This document shows positions 35,341 to 44,166 of a DNA stretch of 64,000 nucleotides, piece by piece; position 1 is the first letter of the stretch, and each line of letters begins with the position of its first letter. A program made the position numbers and the translations under genes. The stretch is from assembly GCF_002968295.1 (NCBI RefSeq), contig NZ_CP134399.1:1674001-1738000 (forward strand), given 5' to 3'. The DNA is from Mycobacterium sp. ITM-2016-00317. GTDB lineage: Bacteria; Actinomycetota; Actinomycetes; Mycobacteriales; Mycobacteriaceae. The notes beneath the pieces were generated by a model. The model did not search any database, was not told the DNA's origin, and saw nothing but the letters and a program-made list of their open reading frames with translations.

Positions 35341-36840
35341 ATGGCGGGCGGGGACCTACAGGACGCGATGACCGCGTTGCGGGCCGCCTTCGACGAGGTC
35401 GCCGGCTGTGAGGTCGACCTGCTGACCCGGCCCGATCTTGTTGCCGCCCTTGACGAGCTGGAAACCCTGTCGTGTCGGCTGCCCGCTGTGGGTTACCGGT
35501 TGTTGGCGCGGTTGCAGGTCGAGGCGACTCCGCAGCAGATGGGTGCGAAATCGTGGAAAGAGGTGTTGACCGTCCGGTGGCGGATCTCCACCGGTGAGGC
35601 CCACCGCCGGCTGGCCGAAGCCGCGGTGTTGGCGCCGCGGCCGTCGGTGACCGGGCCGACCCTGCCGCCGGTGTTGCCCGCAACCGCGGTCGCCCAGGAA
35701 CACGGGCTGATCAACGCCGAACACGTCGATGTGATTCGCCGATCGCTGACCAAGGTGCCGGGCTGGGTGGACACCGCCACCCGCGAGCAGTTCGAGCTCG
35801 ACCTGGTCCGTACTGCAGTGGGCAATGGGCCCAAGGAGCTGAAGGACTCGGCCGATCGCGCCCTGTTCCTGCTCGATCAGGACGGGCCCGAACCCGATGA
35901 CACCGAACGCGCCCGCAAGCGCGCGGTGACCAGGAGCAAGCAACGCCCCGACGGGATGACCGACCTGTCTGTGACGTTGACCCCGGAGGCGTGGGCGGTG
36001 TGGGAGGCGATCTTCGCGAAATTCGCCGCGCCGGGCATGTGTAATCCCGACGATCCCGAACCGTGCACGTCGGGCACACCGTCACAGGCGCAGATCGACA
36101 ACGATCAGCGCAGCCTGGCCCAGCGTCAGCACGACGCGATGGTCGCGGCCGGGCGCATCGCGTTGATGAGCGGCGACCTCGGCCAACTCAACGGATTACC
36201 GGTGTCGGTCATCATCCGGACCACCCTGCAGGACCTGGAATCGCGCGCCGGGGTCGGCACCACCGGCGGCGGCACCGTCATGCCGATCGCCGAGGTGATC
36301 CGGATGGCCGGGCACGCCAATCACTATCTGGCGGTGTTCGACCGCGCGACCGGCTCAGCGCTGGACCTGTTCCGGGCCAGGCGGACCGCCACGGCGGCGC
36401 AGCGGATCATGCTGATCGCCCGCGACGGGGGCTGCACCAAACCGTGCTGCACCGTCGGGGCGTACGGTTCCCAAGTCCATCACGTGGTCGCTGATTGGGC
36501 CAAGGGCGGCAACACCAACGTCGACGAACTCGGGCTGGCCTGCGGACCCGACAACCGCAGCGTCGACGACAACGGCGGCTGGACCACGCGGATGAACGAC
36601 CGCTGCGAGGTCGAATGGATCCCACCACCGCACCTGGACACCGGCCAGACCCGCACCAACAACTACCACCGACCGGAACGGCTACTACGGCCACCGGACG
36701 ACCCGGAACCTGAGATTTCCGTGTCGGCCGAGCCCACCGCGGGCGGTAACGTCGGCGACGCGGAATCCGACGTCGTACGGCCCGCCGACGATCCCGGTGA
36801 ACCCGGCGGACCCGCACCACCGGAAGGCCGGGCGGCCTGA
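35341..36840 (+). CDS. DUF222/HNH endonuclease-like protein (REP13E12 family)
   Basis: A 499-residue protein. The N-terminal DUF222 region spans about residues 1-300 (LEATP-type helices, TGEAHRRLAEAAVL). The C-terminal HNH-like nuclease motif is VHHVVADWAKGGNTNVDELGLACGPDN, with paired cysteines upstream (CTKPCCTVG). The tail is acidic and proline-rich. These 13E12-repeat proteins are multicopy in mycobacteria and several are damage-induced. Here an SOS box with a -10 directly precedes the chosen ATG, predicting leaderless, LexA-controlled expression. An earlier in-frame ATG falls inside the SOS box and is rejected. It looks inserted between the catabolic genes. Confidence 0.9.
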   Translation: MAGGDLQDAMTALRAAFDEVAGCEVDLLTRPDLVAALDELETLSCRLPAVGYRLLARLQVEATPQQMGAKSWKEVLTVRWRISTGEAHRRLAEAAVLAPRPSVTGPTLPPVLPATAVAQEHGLINAEHVDVIRRSLTKVPGWVDTATREQFELDLVRTAVGNGPKELKDSADRALFLLDQDGPEPDDTERARKRAVTRSKQRPDGMTDLSVTLTPEAWAVWEAIFAKFAAPGMCNPDDPEPCTSGTPSQAQIDNDQRSLAQRQHDAMVAAGRIALMSGDLGQLNGLPVSVIIRTTLQDLESRAGVGTTGGGTVMPIAEVIRMAGHANHYLAVFDRATGSALDLFRARRTATAAQRIMLIARDGGCTKPCCTVGAYGSQVHHVVADWAKGGNTNVDELGLACGPDNRSVDDNGGWTTRMNDRCEVEWIPPPHLDTGQTRTNNYHRPERLLRPPDDPEPEISVSAEPTAGGNVGDAESDVVRPADDPGEPGGPAPPEGRAA

Positions 36841-36945
36841 CGGCCGTGGCCCTCACTCACCATCACCCGGGTGGGCGGGATAACGGTCCTCCAGAAGGCA
36901 AGTCGCGGTGGTGAACGGTGCGCTGCCCTTATGAGGTACCGGCGC

Positions 36946-38022
36946 TCAGGACATGACGAACGCGCTCAGCGGCGCTTCCTCCGGGTAGATGGCCGGGCCG
37001 CCGAGGTCGTAGGCGGCGTTCAGCGCGCCGATGAACGCCGGATCATGCAGCGGTGCGCTCGGGATGTCGATCGTGATGCCTTTGCCGGCGAGATCGTCGA
37101 CCATCATGTCGATGGCCTTGTCGATCGTCAGGTCATCGGAGTGGTCCATGTTCTTCTTCAACTCGTCGTAGTCGGAGTACACCTCCGCCGACCAGTGCAC
37201 CAGGAACCGGAGCTCGTCGGTGTGGTGACGGGCGATGACGTCGTCGCCGTTGCGCAGCACCCAATGGTCGCGCGATTCCGGGTCGCCGGCGAACACCGTG
37301 TCGAACGACAGGCCGGGCGGAACCTGTTGATCCAGTGGGCCGTTGGCCTCGCCGCGGTGCACCAGCATCTCGTTCTGTACCACCACTCCACGGTTGTAGA
37401 CAGGGGGCAGAACCCGCCTGGGGGCCTTCAGCGGGCCGTCGGGCCAGTAGGTGAATCCGCTGCCCTCGTCGAGGGAGAACCAGGTGATCACCTGTGCCAT
37501 CTTGATCAGATAGTCGGTGAACAGCCCCGACTTGCCCATCACGCTGACCAGCCAGGTCGGGGCGTTCTCGTACCGCACACCGCGGAAGCTCGGCGAATCC
37601 AGATGGCCGGGATCGCGGTTGCAGCACGGGCCGTTGATGTTGAACAACATCATCTGCGGCTTGGCGTACTCCGCTCCCCAATACGATTTCGCTTCGTCCA
37701 GGAACTGCGCGTTGTAGAAGCAGTCGTGCAGCTCGGGGTAGAGCAGAGTGCCGTAGTTGGCGAGATGCCCCCGAAATGTGGGTGTCAGGAACAGATCGAG
37801 GGTGGGGGTGAAGCCCTCGGGGAACTGCCCGCTCATCGTCGCCATCAGTTCTTCGGGCGACGAGAAGTGCTGGGCGATGATCAAGCTCCAGGGCGCGTCT
37901 TTGCGCACCACATCCAGCAGGCGCTGTCGCTGATCGTCGGTGTAGACGTTGTCGACCTCGCGCGGGGGAGCCACAGGGCGCAGGATGTCAGACAGCTCCA
38001 TGCGCCGTTCGTCGGTGAGCAT
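36946..38022 (-). CDS. Unrecognised protein with an HxD...H iron-site-like pattern
   Basis: A 358-residue cytoplasmic protein that I cannot place in a named family. It has His140-x-Asp142 in DPGHLDSPSFRG. Eighty residues later comes VVVQNEMLVHRGEANGPL, with His222 in a setting (G...H.G..N) reminiscent of phytanoyl-CoA dioxygenase-type Fe(II)/2-oxoglutarate oxygenases. A 2-oxoglutarate-binding arginine is not obvious. AAGGAG precedes the ATG, with a GTG one codon earlier. It sits amid steroid-type oxygenase and hydrolase genes on the minus strand, so an oxygenation role is reasonable but unproven. Confidence 0.6.
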   Translation of the reverse strand: MLTDERRMELSDILRPVAPPREVDNVYTDDQRQRLLDVVRKDAPWSLIIAQHFSSPEELMATMSGQFPEGFTPTLDLFLTPTFRGHLANYGTLLYPELHDCFYNAQFLDEAKSYWGAEYAKPQMMLFNINGPCCNRDPGHLDSPSFRGVRYENAPTWLVSVMGKSGLFTDYLIKMAQVITWFSLDEGSGFTYWPDGPLKAPRRVLPPVYNRGVVVQNEMLVHRGEANGPLDQQVPPGLSFDTVFAGDPESRDHWVLRNGDDVIARHHTDELRFLVHWSAEVYSDYDELKKNMDHSDDLTIDKAIDMMVDDLAGKGITIDIPSAPLHDPAFIGALNAAYDLGGPAIYPEEAPLSAFVMS

Positions 38023-38173
38023 CACGGGCACTCCTTTTCTCGGGATCCGGCGTGGATGCGCCGTTGCTGCGGTCAATTGTGGGTTCCGCCAACGCCGTCG
38101 GGACCGGAGATGTCCGGCCATCGGGAGGTTGGTCGTCCCGGCAAATGGCGCAACGCGTCAGACGTCGAAAAGC

Positions 38174-39129
38174 TCAGGTGTCGAAAAGAACAGGGTGGTC
38201 GAACTTGGCGCGCAGCAACGCGCCGATCTCGGCCATCGCCAACCGTCCCCGGGCGGTGGCCTCCGGGCGCATCAGGAATCCGTGGTAGATACCGGGATAG
38301 CGGGTGACGGTGGTCTGCACCCCGGCGTCCCGCAACCGTCCGGCATAGCGTTCGCCCCAGTCGGTGATCGGATCGAGCTCGGCGGTGACCACGATCGCCT
38401 GTGGCAGCCCGGCGAGGTCGGTGGCGTAGGCCGGTACCCGCCGGGCGTCGTGCGGAGAGCCTGCGCCGATGTCGGCGAGCTCGTGCAGATAGACGATGTC
38501 GTCGTGAACCAGCATGGGCGCGTCCATATTCGACAAGATCGACGGCGCGGCCATATCGCGGTCCAGCCCGGGATACATCAGCACCTGGGCGAACAACCGG
38601 AAACCGCCGTCCTCACGGGCGGCCAGCGCGACCGCCGCGGCCAGGCCGCCGCCCGCGCTGTCTCCCGAGACCACGATCCGGTTGCCGTCGAAGCCGAGCC
38701 GTTCCGCGCCGTCGGCGACCCAGCGGGTCACCGCCCACGCGTCCTCGAACTGTCCGGCGGTGGATTCTCCGGCGCCAACCGGTAGTCCACGGCCACCACG
38801 GCGGCACCGCTGGCCGTGGCGAGCGCCCTGGCCATCGGCTCGAAGGAGCGGTTGGAACCCATCACCAGCCCACCGCCGTGCAGGTGGACGAGTACCGGTG
38901 CGGGGCTGTCGGTGTCGCAGGGCCGGTAGATCCGCACCGGGATGGGTCCGCCGGGACCCACGACCTCGGCGTCGTCGACAGCGGCCATCGCCGGCATGTC
39001 GGCGGGCAGCGGCGCTGATTCGAGTGCATCGCGTACCGACTGCAGCCCCCGTTCCCGGATCGGGACCGGCGGGCCGAAGGCGGCGACCCGGGCTGCCGCG
39101 TCGGGGTCGAGTGCGGGCCGGTGAGGCAT
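38174..39129 (-). pseudogene. HSL-type alpha/beta-hydrolase, frameshifted
   Basis: The N-terminal half (start 39129) reads to VLVHLHGGGLVMGS and VDYRLAPENP. The coherent protein then continues one base out of phase, with FEDAWAVTRWVADGAERLG, GDSAGGGLAAAVALA (nucleophile Ser), AELDPITDWGE and YPGIYHGF (catalytic Asp and His). The switch is near 38750-38760; one extra base after the CCGCCG run would restore the usual NPxPAQFEDAW. Either the gene is broken, or there is a sequencing error. It is last in the FadD-SnoaL-SDR gene row and 11 bases from the SDR. Confidence 0.8.
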
Positions 39130-39140
39130 CGTGGCCCGCC

Positions 39141-40019
39141 TCAGTGCCTGGCCGGGTCGAAGCGACGTTTCGTGCGCAGCTGCGGCGGTGTCTGCGTGCT
39201 CAGCACGTCGGCCCGTTCGGCCATCGCCGATGACACGTATTCCGGCTGCGTCAGCAGATAGAACGCACCCCGGGCGGACTGTTCGAACACCACCTCGGCG
39301 GCTTCGACGGGATCCATTGCGGCGGCTTTGATCTCGAGCATGGCTTCACGCTGCGACTCGGCCGCCGCCACGTCGGCGCCTGCGGCAGCGGGATCGACGC
39401 CGCCGGCGGTCTCGAAGATGTTCGACTTCACGGCTCCGGGCAGCACGGCCTGCACCTGGATCACGTCGTCGTGGCCGGCCAGTTCGACGTCCAGGCGCAG
39501 GCATTCGGTGAGGGCGAGCACCGCGTGCTTGCTGACGATGTACGGCGTCTGCAGCGGGACGGCAGCCACCCCACCGATCGAGGAGAGATTCCACACCCAG
39601 GCGGGAAGGCCGGTTGCGATCATCCGGGGCAGGAACGCGCGGACGCCGTGGAAGACACCGCTGACGTTGACGTCCATCACCCGGTGCCAGTTGTCCACCG
39701 GGGTGTCCCACAGGTAGCCGAACTGTTCGACGCCGGCGTTGTTGACCAGCAACCGCACTGGGCCGATCTCCCGGTAGACGTACTCGGCGAGCGCGGCCAT
39801 CGCGTCCGCGTCCCGGACGTCGCAGGTCCGGGCGTACGCGGTGCCGCCGTCGCCGGTCAGTTCGTCGCGCATTGCGGCGATCGCGGGCCCGTCGACGTCG
39901 GTCAGCACGACCGTCATGCCGAGCCGGTGGGCCTGCCGGGCCAGGCCGGCGCCGATACCGGCACCGGCTCCGGTGATGACGGCGATGCCGCCGCCGAAAG
40001 TGTCCCGCGCACTACGCAT
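39141..40019 (-). CDS. Short-chain dehydrogenase/reductase
   Basis: A 292-residue classical SDR. It has AVITGAGAGIGAGLARQA near residue 12, NNAG at about 92, and catalytic WNLSSIGGVAAVPLQTPYIVSKHA with Ser, Tyr and Lys. The start overlaps the stop of the upstream SnoaL-like gene by eight bases, so the two are probably translated together. Likely oxidises or reduces a hydroxyl/keto group of a cyclic intermediate; the substrate is not visible. Confidence 0.87.
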   Translation of the reverse strand: MRSARDTFGGGIAVITGAGAGIGAGLARQAHRLGMTVVLTDVDGPAIAAMRDELTGDGGTAYARTCDVRDADAMAALAEYVYREIGPVRLLVNNAGVEQFGYLWDTPVDNWHRVMDVNVSGVFHGVRAFLPRMIATGLPAWVWNLSSIGGVAAVPLQTPYIVSKHAVLALTECLRLDVELAGHDDVIQVQAVLPGAVKSNIFETAGGVDPAAAGADVAAAESQREAMLEIKAAAMDPVEAAEVVFEQSARGAFYLLTQPEYVSSAMAERADVLSTQTPPQLRTKRRFDPARH

Positions 40020-40488
40020 GCGTCGACTTCGCCCGGTGCTCGGCGAACGGAATCGAGTCCTCGGCGTCGAGGATCACGGTCATCGAGGTCAGCTCCAGGC
40101 CGGCACCGGCGCGCCGGATACCGACGTCGACCACCCCGGAGGACACGTCGAAGGGCACGTTGTTGGTGACCTGGTTGACGTACAGGTAGAAGCGGGCCTT
40201 GGTGACCTCGCCGTCGGTGCCGGTGCGGAAGAGGTTGGTGGCGTGATGCCGTAGCGGGTAGGGGTTCTCGTCGCGGTGCTGGCTCAGCCAGGCCAGCGTT
40301 TCCGGGCCGCCGCTCACCTCGGCGGCGAGCAGCTCCTCGAACGGGCAGTTGCCGGAGTCGGAGCGGCTCAGGTACTGCATGTCGTCGGCCACCCAGGCGC
40401 TCAGCACGTCGAACTCGCCCTGGTCGTAGTGGTACCAGAAACCGGCGATGAACTCCTGGATCTCGGGCAGGGTGATCTCGTTGGTCAT
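40012..40488 (-). CDS. SnoaL-like protein
   Basis: A 158-residue NTF2/SnoaL-fold protein (SnoaL_4 type) with IQEFIAGFWYHYDQGEFDVLSAWVADDMQYL and a C-terminal half containing RHHATNLFRTGTDGEVTKARFYLYVNQ. It could be a steroid isomerase, dehydratase or hydroxylase-like enzyme; a catalytic residue set is not evident. It overlaps the SDR start by eight bases. The ATG at 40488 was taken; a GTG two codons earlier is possible. A copy of the shared motif lies 44 bases upstream. Confidence 0.75.
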   Translation of the reverse strand: MTNEITLPEIQEFIAGFWYHYDQGEFDVLSAWVADDMQYLSRSDSGNCPFEELLAAEVSGGPETLAWLSQHRDENPYPLRHHATNLFRTGTDGEVTKARFYLYVNQVTNNVPFDVSSGVVDVGIRRAGAGLELTSMTVILDAEDSIPFAEHRAKSTHA

Positions 40489-40531
40489 GCTGACGAGTGA
40501 ACCGCCACCGGGTGCGTGGCGACACACCGTC

Positions 40532-40544
40532 GCCCGGTCAGCGG
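40532..40544 (+). promoter_or_regulatory. Shared intergenic motif, site c (GCCCGGTCAGCGG)
   Basis: Matches sites a and d over 12 bases. Lies in the 74-bp gap between the acyl-CoA synthetase gene and the SnoaL-SDR genes. Confidence 0.45.
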
Positions 40545-40562
40545 GAACACCTCAGCCCCCGA

Positions 40563-42125
40563 CTAGCTGAAGCGTTCCCGCAGAACACGCTTGAGCAGTT
40601 TGCCGCTCGGGTTCTTGGGCAGCGCGTCGACGAAGAACACCTGCTTCGGCGTCTTGAAGCCCGCCAGGTGGGCGCGGCAGTGCGCGACCACGTCGTCCTC
40701 GGTGACCTCGACACCGTCGCGGGCCACGACCGCGGCGACGACCGCTTCCACCCACACCGGGTGCGCGATGCCGAACACTGCGACCTCCTCGACCGCCGGG
40801 TGGCGGTAGATCGCCTCCTCGACCTCCCGGCTGGCCACGTTCTCGCCGCCGGTCTTGATCATGTCCTTCTTGCGGTCGACCACGTGGAGCAGGCCGTGCT
40901 GGTCGTAGTAGCCGAGATCACCGGAGTGGAACCAACCACCGCGGAAGGCCTCGGCGGTCCTTCTGTCGTCGTCGAGGTAGCCGAGCATCAGATGCGGACT
41001 GCGGTGCGCGATCTCGCCCACCACGCCGGCGTCGACCGCCGTGTTGTCGTCGTCGAGGATCGCGGTCTGGACGTTGACCACCGGGCGGCCCGCCGAACCG
41101 GCGTGGGCGTCCTGTTCGTCGGGGCCGAGCGCGGAGGCCAGCGGCCCCATCTCCGTCTGGCCGTAGAAGTTCCACAACCGCAGATTGGGTAGGCGCTCGC
41201 GCATCTCGGCCAGGATCTCGACGGGCATCGCCGACGCGCCGTAATAGCCCTTGCGCAGACTCGACAAGTCGACTTGATCGAACACAGGGGAGCGCAACAG
41301 CGAGATCCACACCGTCGGAGGCGCGAAATAGTTCGTCACCCCGTGCTTTTCGATGCCTCGCAAAACTGCCTCGGGGTCGGGGCGGGGCAGGATGATGCTG
41401 GTGGCGCCGAGATAGACGTCGGTGATGAGGAAGTTGTCCAACTGCGCGCAGTGGTAGAGCGGCAGCGAGTGGATCTCGACGTCGGAGCCTTCCATCGACC
41501 CGGCGATGATCGAGCTGACGTAGTTGCCCATCAGGCTGCGGCTGGAGTGCATGGCGCCCTTGGGATGCGACTCGGTCCCGCTGGTGTACATCAGACGGAC
41601 GAGCTGATCGTCGTCGATGTGGGGTTTCGGTGCGTTCGACGTCGTCTGTGTCCACTGCGCGAAGTCGGTCCAGCCCGCAGGCAGGGACTGGCCCGGCAAC
41701 ACGAGCGCCGCCGTGGTCCGGACCGTGCCGCCGAGCCGCATGGCCTCCTGTGCGGTTGGCGCCAGGTCCGCTTCGACGATGAAGCCCGTCACCCTGCTGT
41801 GGCCCAGGATGAACGCGATCTCTTCGGCGGTGAGCATGAAGTTGACCGGGACGAGGACCACCCCGGCCCGCGCGGTGGCGAACGCCAGCACCGCGTACTG
41901 CCAGCAGTTGTGCGCCAGCAGCGCCAACCGGTCACCGGGGCCGAAACCGTTGTCGGACAACGCGGCAGCAGCGCGGTCGACATGATGCTCGAACTCGGCG
42001 AACGTCAACTCCACGTCACCGTCGACGACCGCGAGCTTGTCCGGATGCTTGCGTGCCGGCCGACGCGGGATGTCGCCGAGGGCGTGGCTGCGCGCCGAGG
42101 CGAGTACGGCCTGCAGGTCGTCCAT
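40563..42125 (-). CDS. Acyl-CoA synthetase (FadD-type, AMP-binding)
   Basis: A 520-residue ANL-superfamily ligase that activates a carboxylic acid to its CoA thioester through an acyl-AMP. The P-loop-like motif LMYTSGTESHPKGAM lies at about residues 178-192. NFYGQTEMGP, GWFHSGDLGYYD and DRKKDMIKTGGENVASREVE follow, with the catalytic lysine in PKNPSGKLLKR near residue 512. TACTGT lies exactly six bases before the ATG, predicting a leaderless message. It is divergent from the Baeyer-Villiger gene. A steroid-derived or cyclic acid is plausible, from context only. Confidence 0.9.
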   Translation of the reverse strand: MDDLQAVLASARSHALGDIPRRPARKHPDKLAVVDGDVELTFAEFEHHVDRAAAALSDNGFGPGDRLALLAHNCWQYAVLAFATARAGVVLVPVNFMLTAEEIAFILGHSRVTGFIVEADLAPTAQEAMRLGGTVRTTAALVLPGQSLPAGWTDFAQWTQTTSNAPKPHIDDDQLVRLMYTSGTESHPKGAMHSSRSLMGNYVSSIIAGSMEGSDVEIHSLPLYHCAQLDNFLITDVYLGATSIILPRPDPEAVLRGIEKHGVTNYFAPPTVWISLLRSPVFDQVDLSSLRKGYYGASAMPVEILAEMRERLPNLRLWNFYGQTEMGPLASALGPDEQDAHAGSAGRPVVNVQTAILDDDNTAVDAGVVGEIAHRSPHLMLGYLDDDRRTAEAFRGGWFHSGDLGYYDQHGLLHVVDRKKDMIKTGGENVASREVEEAIYRHPAVEEVAVFGIAHPVWVEAVVAAVVARDGVEVTEDDVVAHCRAHLAGFKTPKQVFFVDALPKNPSGKLLKRVLRERFS

Positions 42126-42243
42126 ACCCGGACAGTACGTGCCGCGCCGTGACGAGCGGCCGATCACGTCCCGCTCGGTGGACAGGGGCCGTGCCAGGCC
42201 CGGCGTCGCGGTCACATACTCGACCGCGGACCCGAGGAGGATC

Positions 42244-44166
42244 ATGACGACCGGTGTGACCGTGGCAGCTGCGGACGGGGCGCTCGACCCGGACGAGATG
42301 CGCGCCAACCTGCGCCGCGCCGATGCGGGAATCCTCGTCGCGGTGCTGGCCCAGCTGCGGGGCGACCCCGGCGTCGTCGAGCGGTACGCGGCACGGATCT
42401 CGTTCGTACCGGATCCGCCCGAGATCATCGGAGCCACCGACCCGGCCACCCTCGACGCGCTCGTCGACGAGGTGGCCGCAGCAGTGGCCGCGCCCCGGCG
42501 CGACGACGGACTGCGCTTCGACGACCCCGCACTGTTCAGCCGCATCGCGCCACTGGCGCTCGGCGCCGAGGTGGGGGAGGACTACCTCGGTCTGCTGCTC
42601 GAGCAGGGCGGATTCCACCCCTCGCAGCCGGTGCTGCCCCGAACCGCGACGTTGCCCGACGGTTTCAAGGTGGTGATCGTCGGCGCCGGCATGGCCGGCA
42701 TGGCGGCGGCGCTGGAATGCGCTGCGGCGGGCATCGACTTCGAGATCATCGACCGCAACGGCGAGGTCGGCGGTACCTGGTACACGACTGTGTATCCCGG
42801 CATCGGAGTGGACACCCCGTCGGCGTACTACTCGCTGTCGCGCGACATCAACGGGGACTGGACAAGCTACTACCCGCAGGGCGCGGAGTACCAGCGGTAC
42901 CTGCAGTCGGTGGCCGACAAGAACGCGCTGCGCGACCACATCCGGTTCGGCACCGAGGTCGAGGCGTTGACGTGGGACGACCAGCGCGCCATGTGGGAGA
43001 TCCGCACCAGGGCGGCAGACGGCGCCCGCGCGGTGAGCCATGCCAATGTGGTGATCCCGGCCGCCGGATACCTCAACCGCCCCCGGTGGCCCGACCTCGT
43101 CGGCCGGGAGTCCTTCGGCGGTGTCAGCGTCCATTCGGCCCAGTGGGATCCCGACCTCTCCCTGGCCGGCAAGAAGGTGGCGATCATCGGCGCGGGATGC
43201 ACCGCCGTACAGATCGTCGACGCGTGCGTCGACGAGGTCGAGCACCTCACGGTCTTCCAGCGCCAGCCCCACTGGGTGGCGCCGCGCAAACGTCTGACCG
43301 ACGACGTCCCCGAACACCGGCGCTGGCTCAACGCCCACGTCCCGTTCTACGCCAACTGGGTGCGCCTGAAATCGTTCTGGGGCACGGCGGACAACAACTA
43401 TCCGGTGATCGTCCGTGATCCGGAATGGGCGGCCGATCACCTGTCGATCTCACCGGCCAACGACGTCCTGCTCCGGCTGTGCCTGGACTACATCGAGCGC
43501 ACGTTCGGGAAGGACTCCGAACTGGCGAAGAAGGTGACCCCCGACTTCGCGCCGTACGGCAAGCGCATCATCCGCGACCCCGGCGGCTACTACGCGGCCC
43601 TGACCCGTGCCCACGTCGACGTCGAAGCCGCCGAACCGGCCCGCGTCAACGAACGCGGCATCGTCACCGCGGACGGCCGACAGATCGACCTCGACGTGAT
43701 CATCTACGCCACCGGCTATCACCTCGACTTCCTGTCCACCGTGGACATCCGCGGCCGCGACGGGCTGCAGCTGAAGGAGGTGTGGGGGGACAGCCCGGCC
43801 GCCTACCGCGGCGGACTGGTGCCGGGCTTTCCCAACATGTTCATCTCCTCGGCGCCGAACTACAGCCCGGGGCACGGCGCCGGTCACAACTTCGGCGTCG
43901 AGGTGATGGTGCACTACGTGATGGAGTGCCTGCAGCTGATGGCGCAGCGCAACGCCGCCACCCTCGAGGTCACCCCGCGGGCGTTCACCGACTACGTCCG
44001 TCACATCGACGACACGATGGCGCAGACCGTGTGGTGCCACACCCCGACCGCACACACCTACTACCGCTCCGGCGGCGGGCGCATCGTGACGGCGTTCCCG
44101 TTCCGGCTGATCGACGTGTGGCAGAGCCATCGCACCCCGAACGAAGAGGATCTCGAACTCCGGTGA
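42244..44166 (+). CDS. Baeyer-Villiger-type flavin monooxygenase with N-terminal extension
   Basis: A 640-residue class B flavin monooxygenase. The first 140 residues are an alpha-helical extension not found in the short family members. Then come the FAD motif VVIVGAGMAGMAAALE (about 143-158), GGTWYTTVYPG, and the type I BVMO fingerprint FGGVSVHSAQWD at 291-302. The NADPH motif is IIGAGCTAVQ (about 314-323). It inserts oxygen next to a ketone to give an ester or lactone. GAGGAGG sits three bases before the ATG. It overlaps the downstream SDR (GTGA) and is divergent from the acyl-CoA synthetase. Confidence 0.9.
   Translation: MTTGVTVAAADGALDPDEMRANLRRADAGILVAVLAQLRGDPGVVERYAARISFVPDPPEIIGATDPATLDALVDEVAAAVAAPRRDDGLRFDDPALFSRIAPLALGAEVGEDYLGLLLEQGGFHPSQPVLPRTATLPDGFKVVIVGAGMAGMAAALECAAAGIDFEIIDRNGEVGGTWYTTVYPGIGVDTPSAYYSLSRDINGDWTSYYPQGAEYQRYLQSVADKNALRDHIRFGTEVEALTWDDQRAMWEIRTRAADGARAVSHANVVIPAAGYLNRPRWPDLVGRESFGGVSVHSAQWDPDLSLAGKKVAIIGAGCTAVQIVDACVDEVEHLTVFQRQPHWVAPRKRLTDDVPEHRRWLNAHVPFYANWVRLKSFWGTADNNYPVIVRDPEWAADHLSISPANDVLLRLCLDYIERTFGKDSELAKKVTPDFAPYGKRIIRDPGGYYAALTRAHVDVEAAEPARVNERGIVTADGRQIDLDVIIYATGYHLDFLSTVDIRGRDGLQLKEVWGDSPAAYRGGLVPGFPNMFISSAPNYSPGHGAGHNFGVEVMVHYVMECLQLMAQRNAATLEVTPRAFTDYVRHIDDTMAQTVWCHTPTAHTYYRSGGGRIVTAFPFRLIDVWQSHRTPNEEDLELR

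Noticed and set aside
35341..36840. Treating the DUF222/HNH gene as part of an insertion sequence or prophage
   Set aside because: No terminal repeats, target duplications, integrase or phage genes were seen around it; only a REP13E12-type single gene is supported.
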